DNA from: Symsagittifera roscoffensis
Lineage: Eukaryota; Xenacoelomorpha; Acoela; Convolutidae
Direction of reading: 5' to 3'
Assembly: GCF_963678635.1 (NCBI RefSeq)
Contig: NC_087067.1
Coordinates: forward strand, 10,401,716 to 10,465,715
Length of the DNA: 64,000 nucleotides
The notes under the pieces are model-generated. The model did not search any database. It was given only the letters and a program-made list of their open reading frames with translations, and was not told the origin of the DNA. Both the position numbers and the translations under genes were made by a program. This document shows positions 32,436 to 44,740 of the stretch, piece after piece (the stretch's first letter is position 1; each line of letters starts with the position of its first letter).

Positions 32436-35299
32436 CTAGAACTCTTTCCTAATCTACTCATCTACAGCGTCCGAAGCATACTCGACTACAATCGAAGATC
32501 AAACTTCGCAAATGCGATAAACACAAGCTGTCAATACCAACTACTTTGCCTAACCGAAACATGGTTAACCAACGACGTAACAGACAACTCCATATTCTTG
32601 CCTCAATTTGAACTCTATCGATCTGAAAGAACTTCAAAAACCGGTCTATCAAAACACGGAGGAGTTCTAATTGGCATCAATGCCAACATACCACATAACC
32701 GCATTGATACAGGCATGCAGGACTGCGTAATGGTTCACCTCAAGATATCTGTACCAATACTTGTCTGCTGTATATATTGTGCCCCTGTGTATAGCCCATA
32801 CCGATGGTCACTAGATCAACTTAACTCATTGCTGAACTTAATAAAAGCAACACAACGCGAGCAAGGCATACGAAATCTTGTCATTGTTGGAGATATCAAC
32901 TTCTCGTGTACAAATTGGAAATCACTCTCATCAAAATGCGAGTACGAACAAAGCATCCTAGACAACTTCCAGGTATTAAACCTGGAACAATTCATCATAA
33001 CCGATACTGGAAAGAGCCTGGATATCCTGCTCTGCAACAATCCTGATATCACACTAGACGTATACATGGACAATCGGCTCAAAAACGACTTCACCTCAGA
33101 TCACCCACCTTACGGCTCAAAGTTACATATGAATCACAAAATAAATCACGAAAGGGTCCCTCTACCCTCCCAAAAGTACGACTTTTCAAGCTTTGCCTTC
33201 AAAAAAGCCAACTGGAACGAAATTAACGAATATGTGCGAGAGCACCACTTCAACCCATACTGCTACAGCAACGTTGATCTCCTGGTAGATCAGTGGTATA
33301 ACTTGATCTACGGTATTATAGTCAAACACATACCCGAACAACCCAACATAGGAAACATCTAGCGCCCTGGGTTTCTCCCACGAGCTCAAACCTCCTGAAA
33401 AAAGTAGAAACTCTCAGACGCCAAAGTAAAACAAATACCCTAAAGATCCAGCAATTACAAACTGAATTGTCCTTATCGCTCTCAGCTGACCAATGCAATC
33501 ATGAAACAGAAATTTTCAAGTCTGGAATCCTCTCAAATGTCCAAAAATACCTCAAAACTATCATGAAAACAAGCTCAATCCCAACTGAAGTATTTCTTGA
33601 CGATAAGTCAGCTAATACCGATGTCGAAAAAGCCGAATTATTTAATCAGTACTTCCAATCCGTTTTCAGTAAGAATCACCACGATTATACTCTCACAGAG
33701 GGACAGCACAAGCTGTCGATGATTCATTTTTCAGAACTAGAAATACAACTCGTTCTCCAATCGCTGGACGAGAGCAAGGCCAAAGAACTTGACCGTATGG
33801 GGAACAACCTGCTGAAAAAATTATCAGACTCCCTACCAAAGTCACTGCATCTCATATTCAACACAATTGCAAAGAAATGCTACTTCCCATCATTCTGGAA
33901 AACAAGCGAAATAATCCCCATATTTAAAGAAGGGAACAAACAAATGGTAGATAATTACAGGCCGATCAGCCTCCTCGTAGCAGTATCCAAAGTCCTCGAG
34001 AAACTTATTTTCGACAGAATGTACCCAATCTTATCCACCGCATTGTCCCAATCTCAACACGGTTTTCGGCAAAGACGCTCATCTATAACAAACCTAATCG
34101 AATACCTGCACGAAATGTTTGTGAACTTTGACAATAGCAACTGCCACTTCCTAGCGTCATTTTACCTCGACTTCCAGAAGGCTTTTGACAAAGTCAATCA
34201 CAATATAACGATCGAAAAACTCAGCAGAGCTGGAATAACAGGTCCAATATTGGATCTAATCAAAAGTTACCTGACCGGTCGAACCCAAACAGTACGCATC
34301 GGCAGCTCGGTCTCAAGCCAACTGCCAATTCATAGTGGAGTGCCGCAAGGATCTATTCTAGGGCCACTCCTTTTCTTAGTATACATCAACGACTTGCCAA
34401 AATGTGTCATGTCATCGTGCTACGGCTATGCGGATGACTATAAAATTATGGGCACCGACCCGACTACCCTGCACATCGATATTACAAAAGTCTGGAAGTG
34501 GTGCGAAACCAATGAAATGCGCATCAATATGACCAAGAGCAAAACACTAGTAATTAAGGGCGAGTGCAACCTAAGCATATTCTCGTACAAATTCGAACAG
34601 CCTAACGAACTTAAAGATCTTGGAATGATAATGTCAAAAAATCTTAACTGGACTTCTCATGCAAACAATCGTGCGAGCAAAGCACTGAAGGCCCTATACT
34701 GCATCAAAAGAAACTTATCACCTGCCACAACCATGAACAACAGGAAAAATGCATATAAAAGCTATGTAGTACCTATCGTTAGCTATGCATCATCAGTCTG
34801 GAAACCCTCAAAGCAAGATCTTGCCACCTTAGAAAAAGTGCAACAGAGAGCAACGAAATGGATACTTGGAAATAAACAAATTCCTTATAAATCGAGGTTA
34901 ACCACTCTTCAAATTCTTCCCTTGTCTCTTTACCAAGAAATGCATGTACTACTTTTGTTCGCGAACATTCTAAGAGGAAAGACCGACCTGGAATGGTGGC
35001 GATTTATAGAAATCACTGAATCAAATCGACCAAAAACAACAAGACGTTTCAACGCGAAGAATTTTCGACTTCATAAATGCGAATCTGATTTCTGGCAACG
35101 CGCCTGCAGCCTGACAAACATATTTCACGATCACCTGAAATATGAAGTCCTATTAAGTGACTCGTTTAAACCAAAAATATCAAGAGTGTACTGGCAATTC
35201 TACGAGAAAATCTACAATGAAGTCGATACCTGCACCTGGAGAATCAACTGCGGATGCACAAGATGCTTAAACTTCAAAAAACTAAACTCATTAAACTAA
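32436..35299 (+). pseudogene. LINE A ORF2: endonuclease and reverse transcriptase, one frameshift
   Basis: The N-terminal AP-like endonuclease is readable from 32436: VRSILD, CLTETWL, HGGVLI, VGDINF (Asp/Asn site) and SDHPP (Asp-His site), all catalytic positions kept. The frame changes near 33340 and an open frame of about 610 codons follows (to 35299) with a full reverse transcriptase: KAKELDRMGNNLL, NYRPISLL, QHGFRQRRS, LDFQKAFDKVNH, SGVPQGSILGPLL and GYADDYKIMG (YADD active site), thumb, and the C-terminal Cys motif CGCTRC. ORF2 makes the target-site nick and copies the RNA into DNA. The domain order fits the jockey/CR1 group. With one frameshift and one ORF1 stop it is close to intact. 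Confidence 0.85.
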
Positions 35300-35636
35300 A
35301 ATATGATTGATCTCATAAACTTGATTCGGGAGCTAACTCCCATGGATGTATCCTAAATTCGGTTTTATTATAATTATGATTATTATTGTATGATAGGAAC
35401 ATCAAACAAAGAACACGCACTTGCAATAGAAGCGTGAGAGAAAAAGCACTGCAGCCTTAAGGATATCGGATCCACCCACTCATTTCAGGAGCAGAGTTTT
35501 CCGATTTCGCAGCAAATCATTTTCGTTATCGTGTGCCATTCGACCAGAATGGACAAAAATGCATGTAACAGTCGCCGACTTCAGTCACATATGAGGTTAA
35601 AGAAAAATAGGCCCTAAAACCATTGGCTCAAGAGTC
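35300..35636. other. LINE A 3' UTR and flank
   Basis: Non-coding. ATT-rich tract near 35360-35390 could be the LINE tail. The segment CCATTCGACCAGAATGGACAAAAATGCA (35537-35565 region) echoes the start of the LTR-like repeat at 35637, suggesting a small internal duplication. Confidence 0.4.
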
Positions 35637-36200
35637 TGTGACGTTCGACCAGAATGCACCAAAATGCAAACGCAGCAATTTCGAGTTTTTAGCAGCGAGC
35701 CTTCCGAATTGGCAATTTTGAAGGAATAGGAGCTTTATTCGAACGATTGGACAAATCGGGAGGGCTGAAGGATTTGGAAATTCCTAAATTTTATAAATTC
35801 GAATTGATGACGTAACAATTCTAAGAAACGTCAAAAACGGCCATTTTAGAGAAAAAACCGAAACGAGACACAACAACATTAGTTGCGATAGCGATAACGA
35901 CAAAAATTGTGATTGAAAAACAACAACAGATTGCAGAAGTAGCAGAGACCGTTCCGAGTTGCAACTATTGTGTCGCTACAATAGTTGCAAGGCTGTTGTG
36001 AACAACGGTGAAGGGTGGAAGACAGCCTTCCGGAAGGAGAATAAGAGTCTTATTTCCCCGGATTCGAGAATCCGGAGGGGTCTCGGGACAGGAACTTTTA
36101 TCATCTTATATAAACTTTTAGCTTCCCTATTATGTCCTGAATTGAATTTAATTAACATCTGAATTCATTTTGCTAGGATGAGAAGCTAGGAGTTGGGGGA
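35637..36200 (+). repeat. 564-bp LTR-like repeat, copy 1
   Basis: Near-identical, equal-length partner of 62628-63191 in the same orientation. Starts TGTGAC. It contains TTATATAAAC (36110-36119, a good TATA box), an inverted repeat CCGGATTC/GAATCCGG (36058-36076) and the motif TCCGGAGGGGTC, and in this copy is followed by CA, so it could end ...GACA against its TGTGAC start. A TATA box about 85 bp from the end and TG at the start fit a solo LTR, but no flanking duplication was found. It abuts a copied MCPH1 segment. Confidence 0.55.
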
Positions 36201-36693
36201 CAACTTTTTCGACCGCGTTTTTCCTTTTGACTTTTGAACCGATCTCTGTCTTAATGCCCTGCTAGTTGATTCATCTCCTTTTCTAAGGTCAACATGGTCA
36301 TTGATTGAAAAATCAAAATTGGAAACCGGATCATAAGTGTCTGCTATTTCAGAAAAATCTGAAGAATGTGAGATGGTTTTTCTTCTCTTTGATCTCGGTT
36401 CGGGTTCATCTGCAGAACTTTCCCTAGAAGTCGCTTCATTAACATGCTCTTCCTCCATTAACATGGCTAGCAAGGGGTCGATTTGTTGATTGGAGGCTGA
36501 AACAACACTTAATAATAAAAAAAGAGTGCAAAATGAATGGTGAAATGGTGAAAATTTTTAAAATTTTACTTACGAATTGCTTTCTTCGTAGTGTTGATCA
36601 GGAAATCTTGCGTAGGTATTAATGCTGAAAAGAACAGAACACCATTGCATCAATCAATTTAGAGGCATACAAAACCAAATAGAAAAAGCAATG
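36201..36693 (-). pseudogene. Duplicated fragment of MCPH1 (exons and introns)
   Basis: Matches 26960-27437 almost base for base, with a few substitutions and about 15 bp of net insertions. It contains the 5' part of the large MCPH1 exon (MLAMLMEEEHVNEATSRE...), the upstream 67-bp intron, the 51-bp exon and part of the next intron. Presence of introns shows a DNA-level duplication, not a retrocopy. The left edge joins the LTR-like repeat and the right edge joins the LINE B 5' region. A partial gene, not functional by itself. Confidence 0.9.
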
Positions 36694-36900
36694 TATCTTC
36701 CGGGCGAATGTTACATAGATGTTTTTATGGCGCTCCTGGGTGTTATTCTTTTTAACATCATGACCGGCAGAACCGTTAACGAGCACTCCGCGCCGAGCGG
36801 ATGCTCACATTAACGCCCTTAATAAATTGCTGCGTTTTTAAATAGTTTTCAAATAAAATATGCCTGGTACGAGGTCAAGATTGGCCTCAAAAATCATGAG
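36694..36900 (+). other. LINE B 5' region
   Basis: Begins TATCTTCCGGGCGAATGTTAC, a word also found (one base shorter) near 63521. No gene. It likely contains the start of LINE B and its leader. Confidence 0.4.
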
Positions 36901-37698
36901 ATGTGCACCATCTGTAGCAAGCCAAACGGTGATAACTGGATATCGTGCGAGTTATGTGAGAGGTGGACTCATAGTGAGTGTATGGGCTACTCTGTGGATG
37001 AGTACAAATTCCTGGAACGATCTGCAAATGTGAAATTTATGTGTACTGGTTGCTCAATTACCGGATCAAAACTGGGCGGTGGGAAATGTCACGAGGACAT
37101 CACTCGTGGTATTGAAGAGCTGAAGGATACACTTCAAATAGCCAAGTCGGTAATGCAGTCAACCGCAGATGCACCAAATGCTCCTCAAAATCAAAAGGCT
37201 AAGTATTCAGATGTGCTTAAATCAGGCAATGAATACGCTCTTGAACTACGTTTTAGCGGCATACCTGAATACAAACGTTCGAATGAAAACGAAAAAATAG
37301 AGATGGCTAAAATTTTTGAACACGAGGAAAAAGCCTAATGCGAATGCATAAACAAATTGGGTGTTAATCCGAATGAAATTTCTTCATTTCGTAGACTTGG
37401 TAAATTTGACCCAAACTTTAAAAAACCCAGGCAGTTATTAGTCAAGTTTAGAAACATGTATACAGTTGACAAAATACAAGCTCGCGCATCAATGCTGAAA
37501 ACTTATGAACCAAGATATATGGGTGTGAATTACGCTGTTTTTATATCAAAATCCCTAAATAAGGATGAACAAGAAAAAGAACAGCAATTGCTGAAAAGAA
37601 GGAGAGAACTATTAAATAACGGAAGTGATCCAAAAAGTATCAAAATTCGGAAAGGTGTTTTGTTTTTAAATAACAGAGCCGAAACCAGATCAGACTGA
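36901..37698 (+). pseudogene. LINE B ORF1: PHD finger plus RRM-like protein, one stop
   Basis: A PHD-type finger at the start (CTICSKPNGDNWISC, CERWTHSEC, CTGC), then a low-complexity linker, then LRFSGIPEYKR, the beginning of the RRM-like domain. A TAA at 37336 interrupts it; the same frame resumes and contains LLVKFRNMY, RASMLKTYEP and a basic helix with KRRREL. The domain plan equals LINE A ORF1. ORF2 starts four bases after the stop at 37698, a spacing typical of LINE ORF pairs. Confidence 0.75.
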
Positions 37699-37701
37699 CT
37701 A

Positions 37702-40492
37702 TTGAAAATTTCAGGGGATATAGAAGTAATTTGTTACAATATCAGAAGCATTTTCAAGCTGGACCGTATAAAAACCTTTTCGTATTTTATACTTTTGAAT
37801 AACCCTGATATCGTTTGCTTATCCGAAACCTGGTTAACAACTGAAATATTGGAGACAGAACTATTTTTAAATGAATATAATTGCTTTCGATCTGACCGAA
37901 AAGCAAAAATTGGCCAGACATCACATGGAGGAACTATGATATGTGTAAAGAGATTGTTTTTGTCAGAAAATGCAAATTTTGGATATGATACAAACGGTTC
38001 AGTCGTAGCGTGCTATGTCACTTTAGCAAATCTTAAAATTTTGGTCATCGCATGTTATCTGCCCCCTGCAAACAGTAAAAATTCACTTAATACGGAAGAT
38101 ATACACAAGATGTTTTCCGAAATTTTGAAACTCAGAAGTAAATGTGACGGTTTGATTATTTATGGGAATTTCAATTTCCCAACAATAAATTGGAGTAGCA
38201 TTTCTTCGCAAAATTCGATTGAAGCTAATTTTCTAACTTTTATCGAGAAATTTGATCTAATTCAAAAAATTGATTTTCATACAGCTGCAACAGGAACCCT
38301 TGATCTGTTTTTTGTGAGTAAAAATATTCAGGTTACTGAAATTTGCAAATTTCAAAATGAAAATAGTTTCACAAAAATGTCAAACCATTATCCGATAAAG
38401 ACGAATTTCCTTAATGAAATATCCTGCTTATACCAGCGAAAATATGTTAAGGAGTCAACATTGAGTTTTTGCAACGGTGACTACAAATTATTGAATGATT
38501 TAATTATTGTTAACCCCTTCGATACTTATTGCTGGTCAAATCCAAATGTCATAGTAGAACATTGGTACAAATGGTTGTTGGATCTTTTATCGAGTACTAT
38601 ACCTAAACGCACAAAACATCGTACATCCTTACCCCCCTGGATTAGTCAATCAACCTCCCATATGATAAAATATTTGAACACTGCTCGGAAAAAACACAAT
38701 GAGTCACATACTAAAGTAGTGTTATTAAAATCGAAAACAGACCAGCTTATCGAAATCGATAAAGTTAGTTATGAGGAATCCATGGCAGCTGAAATATCAA
38801 CCGGCAAACTTTTCAAATAATTTAGGGCTTTACGAAAATCAGTTTTGCCTAGTATAATGCATTATCAAAACGAAAATGCAGATACGGATGTCTCAAAAGC
38901 AGCTTTGTTTTTCAAAATTTTTTGCATCAGTATATGTGGAGTCGTCAATTTTTTACGAAAACGAATGCAGTAACAAAAATCAACCAATTTTAGAAAATAT
39001 CGATTTTTCAGAACAAGATATTTTTGAAATATGCAAACTGTTGAATTTAAATAAAAGCAAAGGCCCGGACGATCTACCTCCTTTTCTATTCAAAAATGCA
39101 GAAACATTATCTCATTCAATCTATCAGATATTCCGAAAAATTTTCTCAAACTTGTTTTTTTCCCGCATGTTGGAAAAAAGCCATCATTAGCCCTTTGCAG
39201 AAAAAAGATGACAAAAGTGACATTGAAAATTACAGACCTGTTTCTCTGCTCTCAATAATCTCGAAAATTCTAGAACGAATAATTTTCAAGCGATTATATG
39301 AACATTTTGAAAAGATTTTCCACAAGGCACAGTACGGATTTCGGAAAGACCGATCGACCATTGTTCAGCTTTTAACATTTTTGCAGCTAGTCTATAACGG
39401 TCATGAAAATGGCGACAGTATCGAAACGGTTTTTACAGATTATAGTAAGGCTTTTGACCGTGTTGACCACGGAATTTTGTTGCGGAAATTATTCGAACAA
39501 GGAGTCAGGGATAAAAACTTGAAATCAAATAAAATCATACCTAACAGAAAGGTCTCAAGTCGTACAAGTAAATGGCGAAATATCAAATTCAGAAAAAGTA
39601 ACGAGCGGTGTACCCCAGGGCAGTATTTTGGGACCCATGTTTTCTTGGTTTTCATAAATGACCTGCCTGACAAATGCAATACAGTTATACAATTAATATT
39701 CGCAGACGATGCCAAAATCATTAGCATTAATTTGGGGAGGGATGAATTTCAAAAAGACCTTGACAATGTGAATCTATGGACCCTGGAAAACAATATGCCT
39801 TTCAACGTAGATAAATGTACGCACCTGAATTTTGGGAAAAATCGATTTTCTTTTAATTTCAATAATGAACATATAGCTCATGTAGACTGTCAGAAAGACC
39901 TTGGACTAATCGTATCAAATGATCTAACATGGAGCCAACATATGGAAAAGCATGCGTAAAGGCAAACAGAGTGTTTTTCATGATAAAGAGGAATACATCA
40001 AATCTACACTGGAAAGCAAAATTAAACCTGTATAAATCGATGGTCATTCCCGTAATAATGTATGCTAGTTCTTGCATAGGTCTAAACAAATACGTCATGA
40101 CACAATACGAGATAATTCAAAAAAGGGAGGTAAATTGGATTTTGCATAGTAAACATACCAATTACAAAGATAAACTTAAACGACTACAAATTTTACCACT
40201 GCCCATGTACATACAATTGAACAACCTGTTACTGCTGGCAAATTTAATTTTGAAACGATACGATACTTATATGATTGATGTTCCACAATACATAGATTTC
40301 TCTCGCTATCCTATGTTTCAGCTAAAGCGTCCATCAAAGTACAGGTGTGAACAAAATTTCTTTTACCAGACATGTCGTCTTGCGAATGCACTTAGGATAG
40401 ATTTGCGAAATTGGTCTGGACTGAAAGGCGCCCTGCTCAAAGTGTTCTGGAACAAATTTGCACTCTATGACGAAAGAAATAAATGCACATGA
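37702..40492 (+). pseudogene. LINE B ORF2: endonuclease and reverse transcriptase, several frameshifts
   Basis: The endonuclease is open from 37702 to 38820: YNIRSIF, CLSETWL, HGGTMI. Two catalytic sites read Asn in place of Asp (GNFNF for GDxN, SNHYP for SDHxP), so it should be inactive. The reverse transcriptase follows in pieces: NKSKGPDDLPPFL (about 39050), NYRPVSLL, QYGFRKDRS, TDYSKAFDRVDH, then a frame break (SGVPQGSILGP lies in another frame near 39605), FADDAKII (active site), and the C-terminal thumb at 39929-40492. The C-terminal Cys motif is lost at the end. It clearly belongs to the same group as LINE A. Confidence 0.85.
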
Positions 40493-40595
40493 AAGCTTGC
40501 ATGTGATTATGCGACAAACAATTGTAGAACTAGACTCGCGATATGAGACGTCAAGGATGACAGGGGCCTGGACCCCTTGTGGAAACACTAAATCC

Positions 40596-40613
40596 CTACT
40601 ACTACTACTACTA
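40596..40613 (+). repeat. (CTA)n tail of LINE B
   Basis: Six CTA/ACT trinucleotides following the ORF2 3' UTR, a short-repeat tail as used by jockey/CR1-like LINEs. Unit B carries a longer run at about 44844-44867. Confidence 0.65.
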
Positions 40614-43361
40614 ATAGGCCTAAACCGCCGGGGCGGAAGGGTAGTTTGGAACGCGGAAGCCTTCCGGATTACCGTGAATAGCTTTTTAACCTAGTTAAGA
40701 CCGAAAACTCACGAATCAGGAAGGGTGGGGGGAACGGCCATTCCCTCGTTCCCTGAGAGGTTTGTGACCAAAAACACATAAAGATATAAATAAAACCAAA
40801 CAAAAAGTAGTATAGTACCCGAGAAAAATAAAAAACATAGAGAAAAATAACCGAAAAAACCAAAAACAGTAAAAAAGTAAAAAAAAATCAGTAGAAATCA
40901 TCCCCCCACCCAAGATGTGATCCGACCCTCCCGTTTGTTGTTGATAGATATATTGTTGTTACAGGCATTTATATCAGTCAGGATCGTTACGATCAATTTT
41001 GTAGCCCGTTTGTGAGGCTTGTACTGTAGGGTTATTTGAGCATTTAAGCACCTTAATGATAAATTGCGCTCAATCCGGAAGGGTCAGCTGATTTGCGCTC
41101 AATCCGGAGGGGTCTTGAGAGAAGACTGATAGACGCAAGCAGTACAAGGAGCAACAAGAAGGAGCTCAACGACAACAACAATCGACTGTTGGGTATCGTT
41201 AACAAGTTTTGTATCCCTTTTGGTACAAAAATTAAGATAGTAATCTGTGGGGGGCTCGACAGTGCTGCACTGTAGTGACCCTTCACCAAACTGCGAATAT
41301 CCGAGTTAAGCACCTTAATTCGGATATTAAACAAACCCGGAGGGATATATTATTACTAATATTATTACTTATATAGCCTATATTAATACTCCTATACTGT
41401 TTTTCAGTGAAAAACACAGAAAGCAGACCGGTTTTTAGGACAAAATAGCGATATTTTGATCCTCCCACAAGTCGCGATTTTTGAGATATCGATATTTTTT
41501 GAAACGGAAAAAAATGCTAAAACAGTGTGTTACATCGTAACTGCACTACTATAATAGATAGAACCGGTTAAGTTTAGTTCGGAAGTGGTTGGAACTATTT
41601 TGGAACCAAAAACCAAATTTTCGTGATTTTTGAGAAAACGGAACAATATAAATTCAGAAAATTTTTTGAAATTTTTGAGTTAGGACAGAAAAAATAGTTG
41701 TTCGGACAACATCCACTAGTGAATCTACAAGTTTTAAAACCCGCTACTCGAAAGCCTTCCGGGTTGCAGAGAAATCGAACTTAACGTGTTTGATTTGGTG
41801 GATTCATCAATCCGGAGGGGTACAAGTAGCATAGTTTTTAGCAAATTTTTTCAACTAAAGCGTTTTAGATCGGGTTTTTTGCATTGAACTAGAAGAGTAT
41901 AGGCCTTTTGAACTCGGATCAATAATTTTTAGGTCGAAAAGAACAGATTTACGGAAAAAATTAGGCGGAACCTATAAGAGAGAAATTTTTTGACTTTAGA
42001 AAAAAGACGTTTTGGTTAATAACTTTGGAACTACTGGACAAATCCAGTTAATCTTGATACCAATAGATCAGAAATTAGTTGAGCTTACTGATAGGGACAA
42101 AAGTTTTTCGAAAAAGTAAGCGTGAAAAGTTTTTGAGATTGTTTTTAGCAAATTTGCCACGTAGACCCTTCACGTTTTATAATTTTTTTTAGGAAAGCCC
42201 TTTCACCCCTACCAAAAAGTAATAGCGGTTAAATAAAGTAACTTTAGGCTGTTCTAGACGAAAAGGGAAGGCTAAAGGCACAAGAAAACCCTAATCGAGC
42301 CGAAGTTAGGCTAGCGATAAGACCCTTCACCGTTAGCGTGAATTGTCAAATAAGAGGCTTAACTTCAATCCGGAAGGGTCTAGGAAAGGATCACATACCC
42401 TTCCTAGTTAATTTAAAAAGCAAAATAGCATCGGAGAACGTATCCGGAGGGGTATAGGTTGAAAATTAAGGAAGTCTCAGAAAAGCTAATTTTACGAATC
42501 CAGAGGGCTCCCAATCCGGAGGGGTCAAAATTTTTTCAAATTCGGAGGGGTCCCAATCCGGAGGGGTCTTGTTTTCACAAAACCGGTGGGGTCCCAATCC
42601 GGAGGGGTCTTACATTTACTAACTCAGAGGGGTCCCAATCCGGAGGGGTCTCAAATTTGCCAATCCGGAAGGGTCCTATTTTGCCAATTCGGAGGGGTAG
42701 TATTTTATTAAAGGACTTAGGTAAATAGAAGAAAGACTACAGTGAGAGGTATTAGGTTATTAGCAGACAGGCTAGGAATCAGTGACTGCACTGGTAACTT
42801 GCCTTTCAATAAAAACCAGACCAAAACAAAACAGGTCCGAACTCGGATATTCGCTACACTAAGTCTAAACTAAAAAGAGCGTAATTAACTGGTGTGGATT
42901 GAAACCGAATACGTTTTTGTGGAAAGTGACTGCCCTGAAGATTTTAGTAGGTCTAGCTCGGGCAGTCCGAAGGCAGATAGGTAACAAAGTACTCGGTGGG
43001 TGCAATAGACGCCCACTTGAGAAAATTACTGCCTTCAAAGTTTTGTCTGTTTGGTGCAGCACCAAGCAGGGAAAGCTTTTTCTTTAAAAGACAAGTTCGG
43101 CTATTGTACTGCGACCGACAATACGTACAATACACATACGTTTTTTTTATAAGAGGTGTTCATATTCTGTCATTATATATTTTTTTTGTTGCTTTTGATT
43201 TTAAAATCAACGTAATTTGTGCTTGATTGGATAGTGAGTACACTATCTTTTAAATTGACTGATATCATCATATTGTGCTAGTACTCAAATCTTACGACCG
43301 ATAATCGGTTAGTGTGAATAAATTATATACGAGCTGTACACTGATAACATACAGGGATTCG
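40614..43361. other. Non-coding segment rich in CCGGAGGGGTC motifs
   Basis: No gene. It carries many copies of ATCCGGAGGGGTC, CCGGAAGGGTC and TTCCGG-type words, densest at 42440-42712. It lies between the LINE B tail and, in its original layout, the retroelement leader at 48382. It may be a long 5' leader or LTR of that retroelement; no matching copy exists at the 3' end, so this is unproven. Confidence 0.5.
42440..42712 (+). repeat. Array of CCGGAGGGGTC-type motifs
   Basis: About a dozen copies of (A/T)TCCGGAGGGGTC or close variants (TTCGGAGGGGTC, CTCAGAGGGGTC, CCGGTGGGGTC), often in pairs separated by CCCAA, with irregular A/T-rich spacers. The same word recurs in both 564-bp LTR-like repeats. 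Irregular spacing and variable spacers argue against CRISPR; a binding-site array or retroelement leader feature is more likely. Confidence 0.75.
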
Positions 43362-44740
43362 CTCATTCAATCTATCAGATATTCCGAAAAACTTCTCAAA
43401 CCTGTTTTTTTCCCGCATGTTGGAAAAAAGCCATCATTAGCCCTTTGCATAAAAAAAATGACAAAGTGACATTGAAAATTACAGACCTGTTTCTCTGCTC
43501 TCAGTAATCTCGAAAATTCTAGAACGAATAATTTTCAAGCGATTATATGAACATTTTGAAAATATTTTCCACAAGGCACAGTACGGATTTCGGAAAAACC
43601 GATCGACCATTGTTCAGCTTTTAACATTTTTGCAGCTAGTCTATAACGGTCATGAAAATGACGACAGTATCGAAACGGTTTTTACAGATTATAGTAAGGC
43701 TTTTGACCGTGTTGACCACGGAATTTTGTTGCGGAAATTATTCGAACAAGGAGTCAGGGATAAAAACTTGAAATTAAATAAAATCATACCTAACAGAAAG
43801 GTCTCAAGTCGTACGAGTAAATGGCGAAATATCAAATTCAGAAAAAGTAACGAGCGGTGTACCCCAGGGCAGTATTTTGGGACCCTTGTTTTCTTGGTTT
43901 TCATAAATGACCTGCCTGACAAATGCAATACAGTTATACCATTATTATTCGCAGACGATGCCAAAATCATTAGCATAAATTTGGGGAGGGATGAATTTCA
44001 AAAAGACCTTGACAATGTGAATCTATGGACCCTGGAAAACAATTTGCCTTTCAACGTAGATAAATGTACGCACCTGAATTTTGGGAAAAACGATTTTCTT
44101 TTATTTTCACTAATGAACAAATAGCTCATATAGACTGTCAGAAAAACCTTGGACTAATCGTATCAAATGATCTAACCTGATGCCAACATATGGAAAAGCA
44201 TGCGTAAAGGCAAACAGAGTGTTTTTCATGATAAAGAGGAATACATCAAATCTACACTGGAAAGCAAAATTAAACCTGTATAAATCGATGGTCATTCCCG
44301 TAATGATGTATGCTAGTTCTTGCATAGGTCTAAACAAATACGTCATGACACAATACGAGATAATTCAAAAAAGGGAGGTAAATTGGATTTTGCATAGTAA
44401 ACATACCAATTACAAAGATAAACTTAAACGACTACAAACTTTACCACTGCCCATGTACATACAATTGAACAACCTGTTACTGCTGGCAAATTTAATTTCG
44501 AAACGATACGATACTTATATGATTGATGTTCCACAATACATAGATTTCTCTCGCTATCCTATATTTCAGCTAAAGCGTCCATCAAAGTACAGGTGTGAAC
44601 AAAATTTCTTTTACCAGACATGTCGTCTTGCGAATGCACTTAGGATAGATTTGCGAAATTGGTCTGGACTGAAAGGCGCCCTGCTCAAAGTGTTCTGGAA
44701 CAAATTTGCACTCTATGACGAAAGAAATAAATGCACATGA
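43362..44740 (+). pseudogene. Copied 3' half of LINE B ORF2
   Basis: Duplicate of 39111-40492: TDYSKAFDRVDH, FADDAKII, the thumb and the C-terminal block are present, with the same frame breaks as the parent plus new small deletions (for example near 43463 and 44090). The shared frame breaks show that the parent was already dead when the segment duplicated. Confidence 0.85.

Larger units (their letters stand above)
39111..43361 (+). repeat. Unit A of a tandem segmental duplication (about 4.25 kb)
   Basis: Starts CTCATTCAATCTATC inside LINE B ORF2 and ends ACAGGGATTCG. The next base begins unit B with the same CTCATTCAATC. It holds the 3' half of LINE B and 2.7 kb of non-coding DNA. Differences from unit B are scattered single bases and short indels, so the event is recent relative to the LINE insertion. 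Confidence 0.9.

Noticed and set aside
39440-39727. Minus-strand 95-codon frame (copied at 43689-43976)
   Set aside because: Antisense shadow of the LINE B reverse transcriptase; present in both units only because the DNA was duplicated.
42440-42712. CRISPR-like appearance of the CCGGAGGGGTC array
   Set aside because: Motif length, spacing and spacer length are irregular, many motif copies vary, and the DNA is animal.
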